NCBI GenBank assembly: GCA_030789695.1
Contig: CM061141.1
Location: 274,195,655-274,259,654 of the forward strand
Origin: Scilla litardierei
Lineage: Eukaryota; Streptophyta; Magnoliopsida; Asparagales; Asparagaceae
Direction of reading: 5' to 3'
Length of the DNA stretch: 64,000 nt
Notes under the pieces: generated by a model
Told to the model about the DNA's origin: nothing
Database searches by the model: none
Seen by the model: only the letters and a program-made list of their open reading frames with translations
Made by a program: the position numbers and the translations under genes
Part shown: in pieces, positions 33,374-44,094 of the stretch
Layout of the letters: each line of letters starts with the position of its first letter
How positions within the stretch are numbered: the stretch's first letter is position 1

Positions 33374-34574
33374 ATGTGCCCATGCACTAAGTCCCATGCG
33401 CGGGAGCCTGCTGCCAAGCCGAAGAAGACCAGCGACCCTGGTTCTTCTTCCGCTAGAGCAGACTCTCTGCCTCCTAGCGACCCACGGGCCCCACTTCCCT
33501 TTCAATAGATGTTATGGCCCGTATGAGGATGCTGCATCCTCATGGTTAGCACCACTGGGTTTGGCTACATGGTCCATTTTCTACAGACTATATGGTACTT
33601 TCAAGCCCAGCTTAGACCCATATTGGACCCGCAGGTGGGGAGTAAAGACCAGAGATGGACCTCCTCATCCCAGCTGCATATGTACTCGAGCCTGAGGGTG
33701 CTCAGCAGGAGCCCCTCCTCGACCCTCTAACCCCGTAGATCCCTATCCCACAGCCTGTGCCTTATCTGATTCCAGCTCCCAGTACTTCTGTCCACACTTC
33801 TGCCAGTGTCGTGATCACTGTTGCTGTGTCATCCACCACCACCACCATTCCTCCCTTCGTGTCGTCGAGTGTTGACCCCACTTCTTACATGAGCTTTGAG
33901 AACACCTCCCTAGCTGCACTTGAGCGAGGCGAGCCTTCCGAAGTTTCGACGGCTGAGACCCTGTCCTCACCGGATTTCTCGACCCCCGGGGAGTCATTTT
34001 CTGTTGATGTCACAACCTCCCCAGTCGTCGACCCTTCTGTCTTTGTTGTCGCTATTTTTACCGAGAGTGTCGTGACATCTGTTCCCACATCTGTGTGTAC
34101 GACCTCTCTGCCTGTCTCGCCCTCTGTCGTTGCTTCATCTTCTGCCGCCGCTTACACTCTCGAGAGCATTCCTGTGTCTCAACCTCCCACAGAGGCTGAA
34201 CATCTTTTAGCGAGCACCGCCCCTCACCCACACCCACTAGTGGCTTCACTCATCTACGGTGGTTGTTTGCGTCAGCCCCGACCTCCACCTATGCGACCCT
34301 CTGTCCCCGCTCCTGACACCCTCGTCCAGCACCTCCGTGCTGTAGAGGGGGCCGTGAGTGGACTCAGGCAGATTTTCGGGCTCTCGCTGCCACCGTTAGC
34401 TCTGTACAGGAATGCATCGCCCTTCTGCCTGGTATTCAGGTCACCTTGAACCAGATCCTTGTGCGCCTGCCATATCCTCCACCAGCCGCACCCCGTCCCA
34501 TCTCTCAGTAGCATGCACCACCGCCACCGCCACCCCCACCACAGGGAGGTGCTGACGCCCTATCACCAGCTTAG
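33374..34574 (+). pseudogene. Athila second ORF relic, core deleted
   Basis: Counterpart of the 747-codon ORF of Athila A. It begins ATG at 33374 with a basic N-terminus (KPKKTSDPGSS), then jumps at about 33500 to MARMRMLHPHG, which in A lies near residue 330. Most of the conserved core (about 300 residues) is therefore deleted. Nonsense codons follow in the remaining core. The Ser/Thr/Pro/Val-rich tail (33757-34449) is open and ends with the helical segment HLRAVEGAVSGLRQIF. Not functional as a full protein. Confidence 0.75.
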
Positions 34575-36490
34575 GCACACACTTGATGCCTCTGATATTT
34601 TTTGCTGATGTTTTGGATGATATTTTTGCTGCTGATTTTGCACCCCCTCTCGCCCATATATTTTGATCACTTTTTGCAAGCCTAGACACATATATCCGTT
34701 TGGGGGGAGAGGTGGTATTTCTGGGCCTCTCTATTTTGCTTCCATGATATGTGTGCTCACCACATCCATCATCTGCATTCTGCACTTATCATATGCATAT
34801 CCATTCCATTTTCTTTTTATTTTTACTTTTTATCATGCATGCATCTGCACCCACCCGCCCCTATTATATATGTCCTTCTACCGCACTTAGCACATTGAGG
34901 ACACCGTGCAGTTTAGCTTGGGGGAGTGAGTGCACTCATGCACTTTTTTATTTTCTTCATTTTCTTCATCTTTATTTTTCTACCTTTCTTTATTTTACAC
35001 TTATTTTCACCCACTTTTTCATTTTTTTCGCATGCATCACGTTTTCTTACTTTTTACGTGTGTTGCATTTGTATAGTTAAGTTCTTATTTTTCTTTTATC
35101 CTTATTTCTTTTACCATTTTGGCTAGAAATGAATTCTCTATGATGACGATGATTTGGAGTTAGCTTGCTCTTATATGCGTATTCTCTTGCCATGCCATCG
35201 TTTTTTATTTCAGATATCATATGCTATACATCGTCATGCATTTGAGAATAGCAACCTTCATCTCTATTATATGATTGTGAATGTAATTCTAGCATTAACT
35301 GAGTTTGAAAATTTATATCGTATACTTTTCATAGAAAACACACCAAGCTTCGCGCATTAATCGCCTAAACTTGGACTGCTGCTTTGTTACCTACTATCAC
35401 TTCTATTTGCATGAAATTTTACGCTCAACTTCCAGTTTGATTGAAAGTATGCCTTTTTGATATGATTAGATTAGTTTACTTTCTGAAATCAAACTGAGTA
35501 GATTACATTACCCTGCTGAAAGTTGTCGTGCACATACAAAATAGTGAACTGAGCATTACATATCTTTCTTTCTCCACATATCTTGAACATCATCTCTATG
35601 CTTAAAATCATTGGTGAATCTTCCCTTAGTGAATCTTATATTTGCATCTTCCCCATGCAAAAAAGTCCAAACTCCATTATCCCAAAATCAAAAGAAACAA
35701 ATACATGCATATCTTTCCATCTTTGATTTGGGTTTGTTATTGTGTATATTGATTTAAAAAAAGAAAAACAGAAAAGAAAAAAGAGAGAGAAAAAGAGAAA
35801 AGAGAAAGAAAAAGAAGTTATTTTGTATATACACAATCCATCCTTCGTTCCCTTTTTTCCTTTAGTCCTATGGAGCTTCAAAAAAATGGAAAAAGTCGTG
35901 TTGTTCTATTTGATGCCACCTCGCTTATAGATAAGCTTGGGGGAGGGGATCCAATGATGTGTGAGAGTGTGACTACTTATATGTGCATGACGGCCTAAGC
36001 TAGGTAATTTTTGATACTTAGGGAGATTACGTAGAGTATCACGAAGTCCATGAATTGAAAATTTGGCATGCACTTCATGAATACCATCTTTTTCTATTCT
36101 TATTGCTTTAAAATGTGTGATACCTCTTATACTCCAAGTAGGAAGCGATCAATTGAAAAGTATGCAATCTATGATTATGTATATCGCTTTGAATGCCTTA
36201 GACGAGGCTAATTCTAGAATGATTTCATATTTCATATCGTTTTGACGTTCTTGGTTTCTATATCGAAAGAACCTATAATTGATGTGATATCGAGGCAAAA
36301 ATCTTTAGCATGTTTTATTCATCGTGCGTTATTTGAGTAAGCAACTCCATGTCCTGAGAGGATGATCTATCACCTCCCTCTTCGTTTTCTTTTCTATCTT
36401 TCTTTTTCATTTTTCCCTATTTTTATCCATCGGGTTCGCCGTTTTACTCATCTTCCTCGAGGATGAGTAAGAGGCAAGCTTGGGGGATTT
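34575..36490 (+). other. 3' non-coding region of Athila B with repeated purine boxes
   Basis: No gene. Contains purine boxes AGCTTGGGGGAG at 34916-34927 and AAGCTTGGGGGAGGGGATCC near 35935, then the true PPT AAGCTTGGGGGATTT ending at 36490. A purine-rich A/G tract lies at 35752-35818. Athila A has the same order of boxes and tract, and local sequence such as ATGTGTGAGAG and GACTACTT is conserved between them. Confidence 0.75.
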
Positions 36491-36785
36491 TGATTGGTCC
36501 ATATTTTACACCTTTTTATGCATATTTTCATACCATTTAGATCGCCCATATCGTGCTTTTCACGATTATTCGACGATATTGCGTTGCTTTTCACTATTTC
36601 TTGTTTTTGTTGGATTTCAGGAAATATGGAGCGATCAGGAGCATAAATGAGATTAAGGGACTTGCACGCAGACCGAAGCATCGCCCATGGCCCATCGAGG
36701 AGCTAACAGAGCTGGATGATTAGCAGAAGAAGAAGAAGATCGATAGAATCGACAAAAAGGTGAGGAGGAGAAGATTTGATTCCAG

Positions 36786-37155
36786 AAACAGTCCACTCGG
36801 CTGAGTACGCAGTCCACTCGGCCGAGTGAAGAAGCGTACTCGACTGAGTACAACTGATACGAAAACTTCGCGTGCCATAATGTACTCGACCGAGTGGATA
36901 ATTCCACTCGGCCGAGTAGAGAACTCCACTCGCCCGAGTGAGTTAGAATGTCTGAAGGAAATCTAAGCGATCACTCTGGAATTCTGGGGAGCACAGCAGA
37001 AGACTCACTCGGCCGAGTAGGAAATCCACTCGACCGAGTGATAAATCCCACTCGGCCGAGTGAGCAGAGTGCCAGAGCGCCCAAACCCCCAACTTTTATG
37101 TTTTTACTTAGGTCTGTCACTCGGCCGAGTGAGATTTCCACTCGGCCGAGTAGCG
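36786..37155. repeat. ACTCGGCCGAGTG palindrome array, U3 of Athila B
   Basis: About ten copies or variants, the best being CACTCGGCCGAGTG, a perfect 14-bp palindrome. The last copy lies about 82 bp before the TATA box. Confidence 0.85.
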
Positions 37156-37236
37156 CCGCCAGCCTGTGTCGAAAACTAGGGTTCTGGGCTGCGCCAGAGG
37201 CAATTCTGTCAGGGTTTTTTTGGCCGTTTTGGCATG

Positions 37237-37244
37237 TATTTAAG
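37237..37244 (+). promoter_or_regulatory. TATA box of Athila B 3' LTR
   Basis: TATTTAAG, located at the same distance from the palindrome array as in Athila A. Confidence 0.65.
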
Positions 37245-37589
37245 CCCAGTTTTTATCCCAGCTTAGGGGGAAGACCAGAAAATAGATTTTAGGTTATTTC
37301 TAATTGTAATTTGAGCTTTGAAGATTGAAGAACTCAGATCTGGTTTGTCTATTCCTTTGAATATTTGCACTTTTATGAATTGCTCTCTTTTAAATCTGAA
37401 TTGCAATATGATTTCTATCATTGATTTTGTTATTGCATTGATGAATTGTGAGTAGATTTGCAGTTCTAGGGCATAGGGATGAACCCTATGGATCTAATTT
37501 CAGATTTGTGATGAATGAATTTATATATTGCTAGAATTGATAGGAGGCTAGGTTGTGATTGATTTATCACGGATAGCTAGGAATTTCTA

Positions 37590-37885
37590 TCGATATGGAG
37601 TTTGCAAGAGATTGGATTCTGATCGATGGGAAGGCCTAGATATTCGATTTAGATTTATAATCGAGATTCACTAGACTTGGTTTGTAAGAGATTGGACCAA
37701 AGCTAGCATTTTTATTATAAATCTATACCCATATTCGTTTGCAAGAGATTAGACGAATACGAGCTATCACAATCTAGATAGTAACTCGAGTTTGCACGAG
37801 AGTGGGCTCGAGGGATGATTGAACGATGATGTCGATCTTAATGCTAGTGGCTTAGGTTAGGGTTTGCACAAGAGTGGGCCCTAAT
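37590..37885 (+). ncRNA. Five leader hairpins with a constant loop (Athila B)
   Basis: Five hairpins share a loop close to TTGCAAGAGATTGG but have different stems: ATCGAT/ATCGAT with a weak inner stem, TTGGT/ACCAA, ATTCGT/ACGAAT, CTCGAG/CTCGAG and TTAGGG/CCCTAA. They lie 350-650 bp downstream of the TATA box, so they are expected in the RNA leader. Entered as a structured RNA element, not an independent gene. Confidence 0.7.
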
Positions 37886-38401
37886 CTAGGTTGCTATAGA
37901 CCGGCAATAGCGCGAGTGCGTGAGCTTGGTTCTCTATTTAGTTACGACTAGTTCACTTCAATTCAAGTCTTGCAACATTGACATTTGCGATTCCAAGAGA
38001 TGAATGACGATCCATAGTAGGGATTCCCTAGCCCTAGACACGTTTATAATATTGAATTTGAATTGTTAATTGAACAATTGTGACAACAAAATTCAAAAAA
38101 TCGCCCTTCCACCAATAGCTTAGTGATTAAGATTGTGTACCGTCATTAGTCCCTCCTCGTGTTCGATACCCGCTCGTCACTACACCGTGCGCTTGTGGTA
38201 AAACTATAATTGTTTTCCGGGTGTATATCCGGGAGCGATCAATGTGCCATCACCACCCGTTGTAGCCTATCAAGGATGGACGGAGCCACCGTGATGATTC
38301 CCACGACTGCATCACCCAAGAAGGTGATAGGTGAGCACCCATCGGTTATTGATGGGGGAGATATTGAGGCTGAGGAGTAGCCTACCACTGTTGAGAGAGA
38401 T

Positions 38402-38521
38402 AGCCCTCCGGTAGTGGAGGAAGTGATCAAGGAAAGTGCAAGGCCCTCCGGTAGTGGAGGAAGTGATCAAGGAAAGTGCAAGGCCCTCCGGTAGTGGAGG
38501 AAGTGATTAAGGAAAGTGCAA
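38402..38521 (+). repeat. Three tandem copies of a 40-bp coding repeat
   Basis: The unit containing CCCTCCGGTAGTGGAGGAAG begins at 38404, 38444 and 38484, nearly identical, with one C/T difference in the third. Forty is not a multiple of three, so each extra copy shifts the reading frame. Confidence 0.95.
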
Positions 38522-39624
38522 GGCCCATGGAGAATCCCAAGGATCGCCCCCCTTCAGTTCCATTCCCGAGTAGATTGGCTAAAGCCAAAATAGCGGAGAA
38601 ATACGCCAAGTTCATAGATCTTCTGAAGGGAGTGGAGCTGAATATTTCATTCATGGACGCCCTCACAGAGATACCCTCGTATGCAAAGTTCCTTAAGGAA
38701 CTAATCTCTGGGAAGATAAAGACGGACCAGGTTTTGTTGGCGAAGCAACCGTTATCATTTCTCAGAAGCAACAAGCTGTCGAAGAAGCTCTTGGATCCAG
38801 AGAGGTTCACTGTCCCTTGCTCCATAGGCGGTGTCCCCATCAGGATGGCCTTGATAGATTTGGGGGCAAGCATCAGCCTGATGCCATTGTCCATCTTCCA
38901 CCGTCTTAACACCAGGAAAAAGTTGAAGCCGACGGCCATGAGCATCCAGCTCACAGACAGGTCGGTGACACATCCAGTTGGAGTAGCTAGGGACGTCATC
39001 TTACAGATTCCCGACGGGGTGAGCATGCCAGTTGACTTCGTAATAATGGATATGTCAGAAGATGATGGATCCCAGCTGATACTAGGTCGCCTGTTTATGG
39101 CAACGGTTGGAGTGTTGATAGACGTGCGAGAGGACACTCTCTCCCTCAATGTTGGAAACATTGAGGCCGAGTTTCGGCTACCTAAGCCGATGAGGGAGAG
39201 GAAGCTTACTGCGGACGTCGGGTATCTTGATTTGGTGGTGGATGAGCTCGTGGAGGAGTTCATAGCTGAAGAAGTATTTTCGGACCCCTTGCTATGGAGC
39301 GTGGACCCTGGTTTGGATCCTCGACACGACAAAGTCGTAGCGGCCTATTTGCATGTCTTGGATGGGGATCCAGACAATGGATCGACGATGCACGAGCATG
39401 CCATGCTCGCTTTGGATGATCATGACCCGGACGTCATGAGGATCAGGAACCTGGTAGTTGCATCATCCATGGGGTGCCCCAAAGAGAGACAAGCATCGAA
39501 GAGGAACGAGGACGGACGGACCGCTAAGGGTCCGAATGAGGTGTTCACCCAACCGGCCCCACAAGGCTTGGTCGGGAAGAACGATGGGCGCATCTCATAT
39601 TCGCCCAACATATCGCCTCACTGA
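38476..39624 (+). pseudogene. pro: Athila gag C-terminus and aspartic protease
   Basis: An open frame of about 380 codons corresponding to residues from about 540 onward of the Athila A polyprotein: PSVPFPSRLAKAKIAEKYAK, VPCSIGGVPIRMALIDLGAS (aspartic-protease DLGAS), and LILGRLFMATVGVLIDV. The protease would process Gag in the particle. The N-terminal Gag is missing and the 40-bp repeats upstream shift the frame, so the open part begins within the third repeat. The protease core itself has no stop. The tail beyond YLDLVVDELVEEF is diverged from A. Confidence 0.8.
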
Positions 39625-39626
39625 GT

Positions 39627-39690
39627 AGCAGGGGTCGAGCTAATGACCTTAAACAAGCGCTTGGCGGGAGGCAACCCGTAATATTTTCCA
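39627..39690 (+). promoter_or_regulatory. Conserved post-gag hairpin pair (Athila C)
   Basis: GGTC facing GACC (loop GAGCTAAT), then TTAAACAAGCGCTTG, then GCGGG facing CCCGT with loop AGGCAA. The second stem differs from that in A (GTCGGG/CCCGAC) but stays paired. Located directly after the protease stop. Confidence 0.65.
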
Positions 39691-39817
39691 GTATTTCAAT
39701 TTTAGTTAGATTTTTGAGATTTTTTTAGTTTAAAAATTTGAAAACCCATAAATAACTGAAGCTTATTAATTTTGGCAGGGAATTGACGGTCAGGACACCA
39801 AACGAAAGGGCAAACCA

Positions 39818-39883
39818 ATGGATGTGAAGTTAAGATTCACAATAGCGAGAAATACGAGATGGGCTAAAGGCTGTGAGTGCTGA
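39818..39883 (+). CDS. Small basic ORF (Athila C)
   Basis: 21 codons, MDVKLRFTIARNTRWAKG, starting 40 bp after an acceptor-like TTTTGGCAG ending at 39778. Same position and basic character as the small ORFs of A and B, though residue identity is weak. Low-confidence gene. Confidence 0.25.
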   Translation: MDVKLRFTIARNTRWAKGCEC

Positions 39884-39892
39884 AATTCCAGA

Positions 39893-40007
39893 GCGCTCGG
39901 CCGAGCGACCAACCCAAAGTGAAGGGGAGGCCAAGTCGAGTCAAGTTTGGTTTACCTAAGCAGTAGCACTCGCCCGAGCGCTCGACCGCCCGGGCGCCCC
40001 TATATCA
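39893..40007 (+). promoter_or_regulatory. Internal palindrome-TATA module (Athila C)
   Basis: GCTCGGCCGAGC and ACTCGCCCGAGCGCTCGACC copies lead to CCTATATCATC near 39998-40007, then a C/T-rich leader; the second ORF starts about 570 bp on. The motif is that of Athila A and B, not the GCGGCCGC motif of C's own LTR. Confidence 0.45.
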
Positions 40008-40576
40008 TCACTTAACCCACTCGCCCGAACTCTTTCCCAGAGTTCGAGCTAGCGCTGCCCTAACCCCGAAAATCTTCTCAAGCGAACCACCTCGACTCCC
40101 TCGGCTGAGCTCCACATCCCCCTCCGACGATCTCCCCCTCAATCGATCCCCTTCCCTTCCCCCAACCTCTCTCCTGCTCCTTCTCCCCCCTCTCCTCCCC
40201 TCCATCACCCCCTCTCTCCCAGATCTCTCCCTTCTCCCATAACCCCCTCCGACCTTCACTGATCCTTCCACCAACCCCGCCGCCCTCCCTCAAGCCGAGT
40301 GCCACCCCCTCATCGACCTCACCCTCCCAACACCCGAGCGTCAGCCCCCTCATTGACACCTCCCCTCCACACCCCCACCACATCCCTGATCTCCCCCAAC
40401 CCCCAATTCAAACCCAATTTTAAATTCCAGGTTGGCGGGAAGCTTGGCAGGACTCATCGCCTCTTGCACATCGCTCAAGGATCTCGCATTCGTCGCTCTT
40501 GCATCGCTAAGGGTCCACTCTTCCCCTCTCCTTGTTTCTATTATATATATCATATTGCTTGTGGCACGATCTCACG

Positions 40577-41219
40577 ATGTCTCGCAGGGCTATCATCCGT
40601 TCATCATCATACTCACCTTCATCACCACCCACCATAGCACCCCCATGCACATCCACTGCCACCACACCCCCCCTCCACTCCCTTCCGTTGCACCTTCACC
40701 ATGCATTACACGCACATCCACCACCGCCACCCCACCCCCTACATGTCCTCCACACATACGCACACGCACACGCACGCGCGCACGTGTGCACACACACACA
40801 CACACACATCCACTACAGTCTCCAGACCATCCCCATCTCAATCCCAGCCATAACACTCACGCCAAAAGGTGTTGGCCCACAAGCCGACTTCCTCTAGGCA
40901 TCGCACCACCACTACCATGTCCACGTCCACACCCACAGCACCACCACACACATCCATCCCCACCACCACCACACGTACTTCCACTACACCCACGGCACCT
41001 TCACACCCTTCCACCACACCCACCACTATCACCTCACCATCCCAACCCCCACCCCCTCCACCACAGGCTCCCAAGAAGAGGAAGTCCTCGTAGAGGGCCC
41101 CTTATCCTAGGCCACGCACTGCCACACGTGTTCCCACCCCATCCCCACCATCATCTCCTTCACCCCCACCTGCCAAGAAGAAACACGAGTCTCCTATTTG
41201 CATCAAACACTCATAAAAA
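40577..41219 (+). pseudogene. Athila second ORF relic (C), low-complexity remainder
   Basis: Starts ATG at 40577 (MSRRAIIRSSSYSPSSPP), then only Pro/His/Thr/Ser-rich sequence with CA-rich DNA (a CA/CG repeat at about 40755-40810) and frame changes at about 40890 and 41090. It ends with basic motifs PKKRKSS and PAKKKHES. The conserved core seen in Athila A is absent. Position and basic N-terminus support homology with the second ORF. Confidence 0.45.
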
Positions 41220-42426
41220 CTGAAAAATAAAAACAACAAAAATACCATCATTTTCATCATGCATCATGCATCACCATGCGTCCATTTGTCTATATTTGCA
41301 TTCACCTTGAAAAAATTTCGAATTCGAGATTTTATATGCGAGATATATCGACTTGAATTTCATTTTCCACTTTTACGCTCGAATCCTTGATATTGTTTAG
41401 GATATTTGATTAGGATAAAATTTTAACTTCAGATCCCATTTAATATGCATTTCAGGACTATTCTCATAGCCCCTAGGATATAAGTACTTGAAACCGTGCT
41501 GAGTTGAGTTTCACTTAGGAGTACACTTTATACATGGAACAACGAATTGATAGTCAATTATAATGTTTTATAATTCTTTCGGACTTGGATAACGGTGTGT
41601 CCTTTAGTACTGAGGATTGATATGGCTTGACCCATTCATGCTTTTGGAAAAAAAAGAAAAAATATATGCTTGCTTGAGTTTGTTTAGGAAAGTAAGTGCA
41701 CCGTTACCCCCAGCGACGCTGAGTAGTCGGATCCCCATGACTCAGGAATCATCAGGGATCGCACCGAAAGGTTTAGCTTTGGGGAGTGCATTTAAATAAT
41801 AATAATAATCATCATCATCATAAGGATTCACATTGGTTTGAGCTAGTAGGTCCAAGGGGTCCTTCTTGGTCTGGTGCCCTAAGGTCGTTTGGCCTGGGAG
41901 TCACCGACCCAATGCTCCTTACACGAAACAATGATGATCCCAATAAAAAAAGAAAAAACGGAGAGAAAAATGAAAACAAAGAAAATTTGGAAGCATGAAT
42001 GAGATAACAACGTCATGAATCAAGGAACTTTGATACACCGTATGAACCACTTCCTCCGATGAGCTAATAACTCATTATCCTTGACTTATCCCTCCATCGA
42101 CCATTGTATAACTTTGATTCCTTTGTTTTCAACTTAGAGACGGGTTAGAGGAAATATCCTAGAACTTGGGTGTAATCGTGATCTTAGCATATTACTTGAC
42201 GATTTGGACGGGACGTGATGTCCAAGGATCATATTCTAACCAATAGAGAGGGATCGACGTACTTTGCTTTTATGAATTTGAAATTTCCACTCGATCACGT
42301 ATATAAGCTCAATTTCGTGAATCTCTCAAGGTCCATGTCAGCATTTACTTGCTTGCTTGCATTTCTCTAGGCTCTACCCTTTCATGTCTTCCTTAAGGAC
42401 AAAGAAGAGTTTAGCTTGGTAGATTT
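41220..42426 (+). other. 3' non-coding region and PPT of Athila C
   Basis: No gene. A purine box TTAGCTTTGGGGAGTGCATT lies near 41772, followed by an AAT/CAT microsatellite (41797-41823). The PPT equivalent AGTTTAGCTTGGTAGATTT ends at 42426, where two of the usual G residues are mutated. Confidence 0.65.
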
Positions 42427-42657
42427 TGATGTGTGCCAAATTACACATATTTTACACTCTTTTCATTTGCATTTCATATAATTTCATGCATCGTTTCACC
42501 CCATTTCCCCCATTTTTGTTTCCTTTCACGCTTTTTTGGTATTTCTCATGCGTTGCAGGAGAAATCAAGAATTTTGGGCTCAAAACGTGGAGGATAGAGG
42601 ATAAAATGGAGCGAGAAGAACTTGGGAAGCAAAATGAGGAGAAAAGAGCTCAACTGT

Positions 42658-43086
42658 GTTCCACGCGGCCGCGTGGATCAATTCACGTGACTGCGTGGAC
42701 CAGGATACAACAACATCCCAAGATGGAAGCCATGCAGCCGCGTCACCAAGGCCAAATGACCGCATGGAGGAGCTGAGACGATGGAAGATTTTGAAACCAC
42801 GCGGTCGCATCCTTAGAAGCCAAACGACTGCATCATACCAACTGAAGGAAGAGAAGAATCGAGACGACGCGGTCAAGTCAATGGAGACGATGTGGTCGCA
42901 TCTGCCCGAGTCGTGCTGAAGCCAAACGGCCGCTCCACGCGGCCGTTTTAGACCACTTTTGTAGCAGAAGAACCCCAGACGACACGGTTGCGTGACGTAG
43001 CCACACTGTCGCATTGCCTGTAGAGTTTTGGGTCTGTTTACGCATTTCAGGCCATGCGGCCCCGTCATTCTTGACGCGACCGCGTG
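42658..43086. repeat. GCGGCCGC palindrome array, U3 of Athila C
   Basis: About a dozen units of CCACGCGGCCGCGTGG and decayed forms, for example at 42660-42676 and 42935-42952. Many CpG sites have become TpG/CpA, as expected from cytosine methylation. The array ends about 75 bp before the TATA box. Confidence 0.8.
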
Positions 43087-43158
43087 CTCCTATGTTTTTA
43101 GGGCCCGAGTGGGCACCGTCAATGGATAATTTTGGAGTTTTGGGAGATTTTTGAGAGA

Positions 43159-43167
43159 CTATAAATA
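43159..43167 (+). promoter_or_regulatory. TATA box of Athila C LTR
   Basis: CTATAAATA, consensus plant TATA element downstream of the palindrome array. Confidence 0.65.
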
Positions 43168-43559
43168 CCTTTCTTCCTCCCCTGCCGGGAGGACCTTTTT
43201 AGGCAGACTTTGCAGAGCCTTTTCAGGTGTTATCCTCTCTTATTCTCTGCAACTTTGGATTGTTCTTTTTGTTTAGTTTTTTCTTTTAGTTTAATAATTG
43301 AATAGTTGATTCTACATTGATTGCTCTTGTGATTTTTGGATTATTTGCTTTTGGATCTCTGCTATTGTTCATTGCAATGGGTGTTCTCTCAATGGAATCT
43401 ATCATTTACAATTGCATGGATCATCAAGCGCCAGTGGTTGAACCCCATTGGATTAAACCATGGATTAGTGATTTGTTGTGAATTTGTTGAGCAATTGAAG
43501 ATAAGGTGCATGTTAGGATGATTATTATCAATGTAGATCGGATTTTTGCCTTCGTGGGT

Positions 43560-43780
43560 AATTAGATTAATTCATGATTGACGTCGGGGTTAATCTAGAG
43601 TTTGAATACATTGATCATCACTATCAGAATGCACGATTGACATCAGTAACCGATTAGAGCCATTCTAACATAGATCTGAATCCTAATCCATGGATGTGGC
43701 GTGGAGGAAAATTAGGAATATTCGTCGGATGTAATGCACCTAGAGCGTATCGGTGCGTGATTGACGTCAGTATCGATATA
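43560..43780 (+). ncRNA. Leader hairpins with a GATTGACGTC loop (Athila C)
   Basis: Three inverted pairs enclose a related loop: TAGATTAA/TTAATCTA around CATGATTGACGTCGG, AGAATG/CATTCT around CACGATTGACATCAG, and TATCG/CGATA around CGTGATTGACGTCAG. Same leader position as the hairpins of A and B but a different loop. Confidence 0.55.
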
Positions 43781-44094
43781 GGCTAGGTAGGCCTATCATG
43801 CATGTAACGACTGGTTTCCTTGTATCTGAATTTATTATAATATAATATATGTTTTGGTGGATTTTCTCTTCGCGTGTGGTTTTCGTCTCCGTAGCTTTCA
43901 TTTTCGATCGATTAGTCGTATTTTCTCGTTTCTTCCTTAGGACTGTCGATTTCGAAGTAAGTCATTCGTGACGGACTTCATAACGGTCGTATCTAACTAT
44001 TAGATCAAGCCTAGGAGTCTTAGGAATCGATCCCGGGGCCCCGCGCTCCGTATCGGAACTTTTCTGTGCTCATTAGCCGGTGTAAGAAGGGCCA

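Larger units (their letters stand above)
29251..38241 (+). mobile_element. Athila-lineage non-autonomous element B
   Basis: Order on +: end of 5' LTR (29251-29327, continuing from 19812-19870 across element F), primer site, gag-protease (29465-32234), hairpin pair, small basic ORF, internal palindrome-TATA module, second ORF relic, 3' non-coding region with purine boxes, PPT, 3' LTR (36491-38241). No RT, RNase H or integrase is present. The 5' LTR upstream of 19812 is lost, so LTR age cannot be measured. Confidence 0.85.
36491..38241 (+). repeat. 3' LTR of Athila B
   Basis: 1751 bp, TGATTGG ... GCGATCA, preceded by the PPT. U3 holds the ACTCGGCCGAGTG array (36786-37155); TATTTAAG at 37237-37244 is the TATA box; R/U5 holds five constant-loop hairpins (about 37590-37885). 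The 3' end matches 19812-19875 and 29251-29327. Confidence 0.9.
38242..43802 (+). mobile_element. Athila-lineage non-autonomous element C, 5' end missing
   Basis: Starts within the gag C-terminus immediately after Athila B's 3' LTR, so B probably inserted here. Order: gag end, protease (38476-39624), hairpin pair, internal palindrome-TATA module, second ORF relic, 3' non-coding region, PPT, 3' LTR (42427-43802) cut by element G. No RT or integrase. Confidence 0.8.
42427..43802 (+). repeat. 3' LTR of Athila C, truncated by element G
   Basis: Starts TGATGTG after the PPT. U3 carries CACGCGGCCGCGTGG-type palindromes (42658-43086); CTATAAATA (43159-43167) is the TATA box; three hairpins with a GATTGACGTC loop follow (about 43560-43780). 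At 43803 the LTR of G begins; the missing LTR end should lie beyond G's 3' LTR. Confidence 0.8.

Noticed and set aside
40593..41074. Long antisense and sense frames rich in Pro, His, Thr, Gly or Val.
   Set aside because: They reflect a CA/CC-rich low-complexity stretch. Only the plus-strand frame from 40577 has positional support as the second-ORF relic.
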